Of a stretch of DNA of 64,000 nucleotides, positions 58,627 through 64,000 are shown in pieces (positions within the stretch are counted from its first letter, which is position 1; each line of letters starts with the position of its first letter). Made by a program: the position numbers and the translations under genes. The stretch is from the NCBI GenBank assembly GCA_045580305.1, contig JAZNNQ010000027.1, positions 1-64,000 on the forward strand, given 5' to 3'. Under the pieces are notes generated by a model that was not told where the DNA came from, made no database searches, and was given only the letters and a program-made list of their open reading frames with translations. The stretch is from RGIG7332 sp045580305. GTDB lineage: Bacteria; Bacillota; Clostridia; Oscillospirales; JAAYXM01.

Positions 58627-58668
58627 AACAATCCAAGCCACTGAAAATGGCGGAACGGAGCGTAAATT

Positions 58669-60435
58669 ATGAGTAATGGCAAAATTATTAAGGTTTCAGG
58701 CCCGCTTATTGTAGCGGAGGGCTTGTCTCACGCTAATATGTTCGATGTGGTTCGCGTAGGACAGGATAAGCTTATCGGCGAGATCATCGAGATGCGTGGC
58801 GACAAGGCGTCAATTCAGGTTTATGAGGAAACCGCAGGTATCGGCTTCGGCGACGAGGTTGTTACCACCGGTAATCCCTTATCGGTTGAGCTTGCCCCGG
58901 GTCTTATTGAGAATATTTATGACGGTATCCAGCGCCCACTTGAAAAGATCCGCGCGATTTCCGGCAGCAATATTTCCCGCGGTATCGATGTCCCCGCGGT
59001 TGACCGTGAGCGCGAGTGGGACTTTACTCCTACAGCGAAGGTCGGTGACAAGGTATCAGGCGGAGACATTTTAGGAACCGTACCCGAGACGATTATTGTT
59101 GAGCATCGTGTTATGGTGCCATTTGGTATTTCGGGTGAGATCGTTGAAATATTAAGCGGCAAAAAGAAGGTTGAAGACACCATCGCCAAGATCCGTAAGG
59201 AAAACGGCGAGATTGTCGAGGTTTCTATGCTTCAGAGATGGCCGGTACGACAGGGCCGTCCCATTAAGGAAAAACTTCCGCCCGATGTTCCCATGATGAC
59301 CGGTCAGCGCATTATTGACACCATCTTCCCAATTGCAAAGGGTGGTACCGCGGCTGTTCCAGGCCCCTTCGGAAGCGGCAAGACCGTGGTTCAGCACCAG
59401 CTTGCAAAGTGGTCCGATGTTGATATCGTTGTTTACATCGGCTGTGGTGAGCGCGGAAACGAGATGACCGATGTTCTTCGCGAGTTCCCGGAACTTCGTG
59501 ACCCCAAAACCGGCGAGTCACTTATGAAGCGTACAATTCTTATTGCAAATACCTCCGATATGCCGGTTGCGGCTCGTGAGGCTTCCATTTATACCGGTAT
59601 TACCATTGCTGAGTACTACCGTGATATGGGTTATGATGTAGCGGTTATTGCGGACTCCACCTCCCGTTGGGCTGAGGCGCTTCGTGAGATGTCCGGCCGA
59701 CTTGAGGAAATGCCCGGTGAAGAGGGCTATCCCGCATACCTTTCTTCCCGCCTTGCTCAGTTCTATGAGCGCGCAGGACGAATTATCTGTACATCAAGTG
59801 ATGACCGTGCAGGCTCCCTTACTGCTATCGGCGCGGTATCACCTCCCGGCGGCGACATTTCCGAGCCGGTTGCTCAGGCTACCCTTCGTATCGTTAAGGT
59901 ATTCTGGGGTCTGGACAGTTCTCTTGCATATCGCCGTCACTTCCCGGCTATTAACTGGCTCAACTCCTATTCGCTTTATCTTGACAGATTATCCCCTTGG
60001 TTCAATGCAAATGTGGATAAGAACTTTGCGCAGAACAGAACCGATGCTATGCAAATTCTCCAGCTTGAGAGTGAACTTCAGGAAATCGTCAGCCTTGTTG
60101 GTATCGACGCGCTTTCCGCAAGCGACCGCTTGACACTTGAGACCGCGCAAATTCTCCGCGAGGACTTCTTACAGCAAAATGCTTTCTCGGATACAGACTC
60201 CTACACATCCCTTTCAAAGCAGGCAAAACTTTTAAGCCTTATCTTAACCTTCAATAAGTTGGGTAAGAAGGCACTTGATGCGGGTGCTGATATGAAGGCG
60301 CTATTTGCGATCTCCGCCCGTGAGAGAATTGGCCGTGCAAAGGATGTTTCCGAGGAAGAGTATGCAAGCACATATTCCGCTATTGAAGAGCTTATGCGCA
60401 ACGAAATCGACGCGCTGACAAAGGAGGTACAGTAA
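58669..60435 (+). CDS. ntpA: V-type ATPase catalytic subunit A
   Basis: The 588-residue catalytic subunit has Walker A GPFGSGKT at residues 232-239, the non-homologous insert region of V-type A subunits (about 115-190), Walker B region VAVIADSTSRWAEALREMSG near 325 and the catalytic Glu in IGCGERGNEMTDVL near 261. Length is normal. It alternates with subunit B in the A3B3 head and either hydrolyses or makes ATP. It stands 42 bp after ntpG and 1 bp before ntpB. Confidence 0.96.
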   Translation: MSNGKIIKVSGPLIVAEGLSHANMFDVVRVGQDKLIGEIIEMRGDKASIQVYEETAGIGFGDEVVTTGNPLSVELAPGLIENIYDGIQRPLEKIRAISGSNISRGIDVPAVDREREWDFTPTAKVGDKVSGGDILGTVPETIIVEHRVMVPFGISGEIVEILSGKKKVEDTIAKIRKENGEIVEVSMLQRWPVRQGRPIKEKLPPDVPMMTGQRIIDTIFPIAKGGTAAVPGPFGSGKTVVQHQLAKWSDVDIVVYIGCGERGNEMTDVLREFPELRDPKTGESLMKRTILIANTSDMPVAAREASIYTGITIAEYYRDMGYDVAVIADSTSRWAEALREMSGRLEEMPGEEGYPAYLSSRLAQFYERAGRIICTSSDDRAGSLTAIGAVSPPGGDISEPVAQATLRIVKVFWGLDSSLAYRRHFPAINWLNSYSLYLDRLSPWFNANVDKNFAQNRTDAMQILQLESELQEIVSLVGIDALSASDRLTLETAQILREDFLQQNAFSDTDSYTSLSKQAKLLSLILTFNKLGKKALDAGADMKALFAISARERIGRAKDVSEEEYASTYSAIEELMRNEIDALTKEVQ

Positions 60436-60436
60436 T

Positions 60437-61813
60437 ATGTTAAGAGAATATCGTACCATCCAGGAGGTCGCAGGCCCTCTTATGCTTGTAAAAAATGTAA
60501 TCGATGTTGCTTATGACGAGCTTGGCGAGGTTCAGCTTCCCAACGGTGATATCCGCCGTTGCAAGGTTCTCGAGGTAAACGGAAACGATGTACTTGTTCA
60601 GCTTTTTGAAAGCAGTGCGGGAATTAACCTGGCACAGAGCAAGGTAAGATTTTTAGGCCACGGTATCGAGCTTGCGGTTTCGGAAGATATGCTCGGCCGC
60701 GTATTCGACGGTATGGGCAGACCTAAAGATGGTGGCCCCGAAATCTTAGCTGACGAGCGCCGTAATATAAACGGTATGCCGATGAACCCCGCATCCAGAA
60801 ACTATCCGGATGAGTTTATCCAGACCGGCGTGTCCACCATTGACGGACTTAACACCTTGGTGCGCGGACAGAAACTTCCTATCTTCTCCGGATCGGGTCT
60901 TCCCCATGCACAGCTTGCAGCGCAGATCGCCCGTCAGGCAAAGGTTTTAAACAATGATGCACAGTTCGCGGTTGTTTTCGCGGCTATCGGTATTACATTT
61001 GAAGAGGCTGACTTCTTTATCAGCGACTTTAAGAAGACCGGTGCGATCGACCGTACCGTTATGTTTGTAAACTTAGCGTCCGACCCGGCTATCGAGCGTA
61101 TTTCAACACCTCGTATGGCGCTTACCGCTGCTGAATATCTGGCGTTCAAGAAGAATATGCATGTTCTTGTTATTATGACCGATATTACAAACTATGCAGA
61201 GGCACTCCGTGAGGTATCCGCCGCTCGTAAAGAGGTTCCCGGTCGTCGTGGTTACCCGGGCTATCTCTATACCGACTTAGCGTCTATGTATGAGAGAGCG
61301 GGCAGAACCTTGGAGTCTGAGGGCTCTATTACAATGATCCCGATCCTTTCAATGCCTGAGGATGACAAGACTCATCCGATCCCAGACCTTACCGGATATA
61401 TTACCGAAGGACAGATCATTCTCTCCCGTGAGCTGTACCGCAAGGGTATGCAGCCGCCGGTAGATGTTTTACCGTCCCTTTCCCGTCTTAAAGACAAGGG
61501 TATTGGTGCCGGTAAGACAAGAGAAGATCATGCGGGCACAATGAACCAGCTTTTTGCCGCATATGCACGCGGTAAGGAAGCAAAAGAGCTTATGACCATC
61601 TTAGGTGAGGCGGCTCTTTCCGATATCGATAAGCTGTATGCAAAGTTTGCCGATGAATTTGAGGCAAAGTATGTAAATCAGGGTTACAATGAAAATCGCG
61701 GTATCGAGGAGACTCTTAACCTCGGTTGGGAATTACTTTCCATTCTACCCAAGAGCGAGCTTAAGCGTATTAAGCCCGAGCATATTGAAAAATATCTCCC
61801 TGAGAGCAAATAA
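60437..61813 (+). CDS. ntpB: V-type ATPase non-catalytic subunit B
   Basis: The 458-residue protein has the subunit B hallmarks LREYRTIQEVAGPLMLVKNV at the N-terminus, RGQKLPIFSGSGLPHAQLAA near residue 142 in place of a functional P-loop, and the C-terminal RGIEETLNLGWELLSILPKS. It completes the A3B3 head. AAGGAGG at 60421-60427 overlaps the ntpA end and leads to the ATG at 60437. Confidence 0.96.
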   Translation: MLREYRTIQEVAGPLMLVKNVIDVAYDELGEVQLPNGDIRRCKVLEVNGNDVLVQLFESSAGINLAQSKVRFLGHGIELAVSEDMLGRVFDGMGRPKDGGPEILADERRNINGMPMNPASRNYPDEFIQTGVSTIDGLNTLVRGQKLPIFSGSGLPHAQLAAQIARQAKVLNNDAQFAVVFAAIGITFEEADFFISDFKKTGAIDRTVMFVNLASDPAIERISTPRMALTAAEYLAFKKNMHVLVIMTDITNYAEALREVSAARKEVPGRRGYPGYLYTDLASMYERAGRTLESEGSITMIPILSMPEDDKTHPIPDLTGYITEGQIILSRELYRKGMQPPVDVLPSLSRLKDKGIGAGKTREDHAGTMNQLFAAYARGKEAKELMTILGEAALSDIDKLYAKFADEFEAKYVNQGYNENRGIEETLNLGWELLSILPKSELKRIKPEHIEKYLPESK

Positions 61814-61825
61814 GGAGGGGTTTAA

Positions 61826-62482
61826 ATGGCAAGACTTAATGTTAACCCCACCCGTATGGAGCTCAAACGGCTTAAAGAGCGTCTGAAGACCGCTCGCCGC
61901 GGCCATAAACTGCTTAAGGATAAGCGAGACGAGCTTATGAAACAGTTTTTGGATATTGTCCGCATTAACCGTGAGCTTCGCACAAGCGTGGAGAAATCAC
62001 TTATTACTGCGCAAAAGGGGTTTGCGGTTGCATCTGCCGTTATGTCACCGGAAATGCTTACCCAGGCACTTCTTCTGCCAAAGCAGAGCGTTTCCGTTGA
62101 AATGAAGTTTAAAAACATTATGAGCGTTGATGTACCCAAGTACACCTTCCATATGAAAAACGAGGATGCAAGCGAGATATTCCCCTATAGCTTCCTGCAT
62201 ACTTCGGGCGAGTTGGATGATGCGGTACAAGGCCTTTCCGATATTACCGACGAGCTTTTAAAGCTTGCTGAGGTGGAAAAATCCGCACAGCTCCTGTCTC
62301 AGGAGATTGAGAAAACCCGTCGTCGTGTAAATGCCCTTGAGCATTTTATGATCCCACAGCTTGAGGAAACCATCAAGTACATCACAATGAAGCTTGACGA
62401 AAATGAGCGCGGAAATCTCTCCCGTCTTATGAAGGTCAAGGATATGATGATCGAAGCGCAATTTGCAGGGAAAAATGAATAA
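61826..62482 (+). CDS. ntpD: V-type ATPase subunit D (central shaft)
   Basis: The 218-residue protein forms the long antiparallel coiled coil of the central shaft. It starts ARLNVNPTRMELKRLKERLK with GHKLLKDKRDELMKQFLDIV after it, and the C-terminal coil EKTRRRVNALEHFMIPQLEE is typical. It is the last gene of the operon, 12 bp after ntpB with AAGGAGG upstream, and is followed by a terminator. Confidence 0.95.
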   Translation: MARLNVNPTRMELKRLKERLKTARRGHKLLKDKRDELMKQFLDIVRINRELRTSVEKSLITAQKGFAVASAVMSPEMLTQALLLPKQSVSVEMKFKNIMSVDVPKYTFHMKNEDASEIFPYSFLHTSGELDDAVQGLSDITDELLKLAEVEKSAQLLSQEIEKTRRRVNALEHFMIPQLEETIKYITMKLDENERGNLSRLMKVKDMMIEAQFAGKNE

Positions 62483-62487
62483 AAGAG

Positions 62488-62522
62488 GAGCACGAAAAAA
62501 TTTATTTTTCGTGCTCTTTTTT
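62488..62522 (+). terminator. Terminator of the V-ATPase operon
   Basis: GAGCACGAAAAA (62488-62499) and TTTTTCGTGCTC (62505-62516) form a 12-bp stem with a 5-nt loop, followed by a run of six T residues. It lies 5 bp after the ntpD stop. Confidence 0.93.
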
Positions 62523-62533
62523 CGTTAAAAGCC

Positions 62534-62561
62534 TTGACATCAAAAACCAGAATGGTAAAAT
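62534..62561 (+). promoter_or_regulatory. Promoter of the amidohydrolase pair
   Basis: A perfect -35 TTGACA (62534-62539), a 16-bp spacer and TAAAAT (62556-62561) with TGG before it (extended -10) lie 37 bp upstream of the first amidohydrolase start. It sits directly after the V-ATPase terminator. Confidence 0.75.
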
Positions 62562-62598
62562 TAAGATAAATAAATGCAAATGAAAGGGGAGCTTTATT

Positions 62599-63429
62599 TT
62601 GCAGCATATTAAAGATCAACTGAAGCTGTTTTATGACAATCCTGTTATAAACTGGCATGAACATGTTTGGACCACAGATATGTGGAACAATGCAGACCCG
62701 GGCACACTCGATACCAAGAGATGCGACGGTCTTGTTGAATTCGCAAAAACTTGCGGTATCGACAAACTTCTCTGCTCGGTAGTAAGTGTTAATCCTCACT
62801 GTACTCCCAAGGAACAGGAAATTCGCAATAATGCAACGATTGAAGCTATGGAGCGCCATCCAGATACCATCATGGGTATGGCCTTCGTAAATCCGGGCAA
62901 TGGTAAGCACACCTTAAAAGAGGTCGAGCGTTGCGTTAAGGAATACGGCTTTGTAGGTATTAAGATGTACCACCAGTATTTTATGGACGATCCGGTTCAG
63001 TATGACCTTGTTGAAAAGTGTATCGAACTTGATATTCCGATACTTATGCATGCAGGAAAGCTTGTTGTTGGCCCCAACACCCAGCCGAGACTTTCCGGCG
63101 GTGAGCATTTCGCAAATATTGCCCGCCGTTATCCCGAGGCGAACTTCATTATGGCACATGTTACCGGTGGCGGTGACTGGTCTTGGCAGCTTAAGGGTAT
63201 TGTTGACTGTCCCAATGTTGTTACCGACATAAGCGGTAGTGTCTGTGACACCCGCGCGGTTGAGGAAAGTGTTCGTTTACTCGGTGCTGATCGTGTACTC
63301 TGGGGTACTGATGGTTCTGCATCTGCAGGTGTAGGCAAGCTTCTTTCTGCAAACCTTACCGACGAGGAGAAGAAGATTATCCTTGCAGGTCCGAGATATG
63401 AGAGATTCTTAAAGAAGGGGGCTAAGTAA
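62599..63429 (+). CDS. Amidohydrolase family protein (COG2159 type)
   Basis: The 276-residue TIM-barrel protein has the N-terminal WHEH motif near residues 19-22 as first metal pair, ILMHAGKLVV near 149, MAHVTGGGDW near 191 and LWGTDGS near 241 supplying the final Asp. These fit the amidohydrolase-2 family of decarboxylases and lactone hydrolases. The substrate is not evident. The start is TTG at 62599 behind AAAGGGGAG. A second protein of the same type begins 1 bp after its stop. Confidence 0.8.
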   Translation: MQHIKDQLKLFYDNPVINWHEHVWTTDMWNNADPGTLDTKRCDGLVEFAKTCGIDKLLCSVVSVNPHCTPKEQEIRNNATIEAMERHPDTIMGMAFVNPGNGKHTLKEVERCVKEYGFVGIKMYHQYFMDDPVQYDLVEKCIELDIPILMHAGKLVVGPNTQPRLSGGEHFANIARRYPEANFIMAHVTGGGDWSWQLKGIVDCPNVVTDISGSVCDTRAVEESVRLLGADRVLWGTDGSASAGVGKLLSANLTDEEKKIILAGPRYERFLKKGAK

Positions 63430-63430
63430 G

Positions 63431-64000
63431 ATGCTTATTGATGTTAGTACATATGTAGGCCACTGGCCCTTCAGAAAGGTTGACGGTGCGACCTTAAACG
63501 AAATGGCACCGGTTCTTGCAAAGCACAAAATTACCCACGCTATCGTTTCCAATGTAAACGGTATCTTCTACAAAGATGCTATGGAAGGCAACTTAGAGCT
63601 TGTTGAAGAACTCAAAAACTACAAAGGTGAGGTTGAGTTTATCCCCTTTGCAGTAATCAATCCCTCTTACATTAGTTGGCGTGAGGATATGGAAAAGTGC
63701 GTAAAAGAGCTTGGTTTTAAAGGCTTTGACTTTACCCCGGCTTATCACAAGCATGTTTTAGGCAATATTTGCACCCTTTCCGATCCCTGCTACAAAGAAG
63801 CGTTTAAGTTCGCGGGTGAGCTTGGCGTTCCGGTAAGAATTGAGAATGAGTACGAGAACTTCCGTCAGCATCACTGGATGGAGAGCAATCTTTCTCCCAC
63901 AGGTGATCAGATCGCAGATATGCTCGCTGCAAGTGATAAGACAACACTTATCCTTGGTGGTTACTTTGCAGATAGAATGGGCGCTCGCATGGCGGAGATT
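63431..64000 (+). CDS. Second amidohydrolase-like protein, cut by the window end
   Basis: The first 190 codons are present with no stop before the window end. The product begins MLIDVSTYVGHWPFRKVDGA, where GHWPF takes the place of the usual HxH metal motif and keeps only one His. Later segments (GFKGFDFTPAYHKHVLG, ELGVPVRIENEYENFR) keep the amidohydrolase-2 spacing but several metal ligands appear changed, so it may be a non-catalytic or divergent partner of the preceding enzyme. AAGGGGGC precedes the ATG. Confidence 0.7.
   Translation, partial: MLIDVSTYVGHWPFRKVDGATLNEMAPVLAKHKITHAIVSNVNGIFYKDAMEGNLELVEELKNYKGEVEFIPFAVINPSYISWREDMEKCVKELGFKGFDFTPAYHKHVLGNICTLSDPCYKEAFKFAGELGVPVRIENEYENFRQHHWMESNLSPTGDQIADMLAASDKTTLILGGYFADRMGARMAEI

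Noticed and set aside
1..64000. CRISPR arrays, rRNA and tRNA genes
   Set aside because: No regularly spaced short repeats and no tRNA cloverleaf or rRNA sequence were recognised by eye. A covariance search was not possible.

Overview
The window is a 64 kb piece of a Gram-positive bacterial chromosome, most likely an anaerobic, gut-type member of class Clostridia. The evidence is the Firmicutes spc/alpha gene order (map, a small KOW protein, infA, rpmJ), zinc-ribbon forms of S14, S4 and L36, a V/A-type ATPase, S-layer-homology (SLH) surface proteins, a clostridial 2[4Fe-4S] ferredoxin and strong AGGAGG ribosome binding sites. Genus and species cannot be read from the sequence. I found no rRNA, tRNA or CRISPR array.

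Layout. 1-10633: distal part of the S10/spc/alpha ribosomal operon (rpsQ end to rplQ) with secY, adk, map, infA and rpoA, closed by a strong terminator. 10634-11200: a structured intergenic stretch and tspO. 11393-19490: an arginine operon argGHCJBDF behind a promoter overlapped by ARG-box-like sites. 19481-22018: an accessory island of divergent XRE repressor and operator, a Cys-rich small protein, a JAB/MPN peptidase-like protein, a duplicated 105-bp leader and poorly known proteins. 22162-31417: three SLH cell-surface proteins around a B12-binding radical SAM enzyme. 31494-37401: a MaoC-like protein, an orphan membrane protein and carAB. 37562-41525: a ClpC-like unfoldase without M-domain, ferredoxin, trmN6 and an SOS-type lexA. 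41505-43911: an SGNH/MBOAT O-acylation pair. 43996-44819: an AT-rich segment with inverted-repeat ends carrying a GNAT acetyltransferase. 44847-49283: a lipoprotein and a ChvE/GguAB-type sugar ABC transporter. 49316-53782: argS, apgM, yebC, a small Asn/Lys/Gln-rich protein and mini-RNase III. 53943-62482: a complete nine-gene V-type ATPase operon whose K subunit keeps the Na+-binding residue set. 62599-64000: two adjacent amidohydrolases, the second cut by the window end.

How it fits together. The argGHCJBDF operon makes arginine from glutamate through the ArgJ acetyl-recycling route, and carAB supplies carbamoyl phosphate for ArgF and pyrimidines. Both units have ARG-box-like sequences near strong promoters, which suggests joint ArgR control. 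The most striking observation is that CarA has lost all three residues of its glutaminase triad (Cys to Arg248, His to Glu333, Glu to Asp335) while keeping the rest of the fold. This points to an ammonia-dependent carbamoyl-phosphate synthetase. Other items worth a second look are the inverted-repeat-bounded GNAT segment, the duplicated leader in the XRE/JAB island, and the series of U-tract-free hairpins in the alpha operon.
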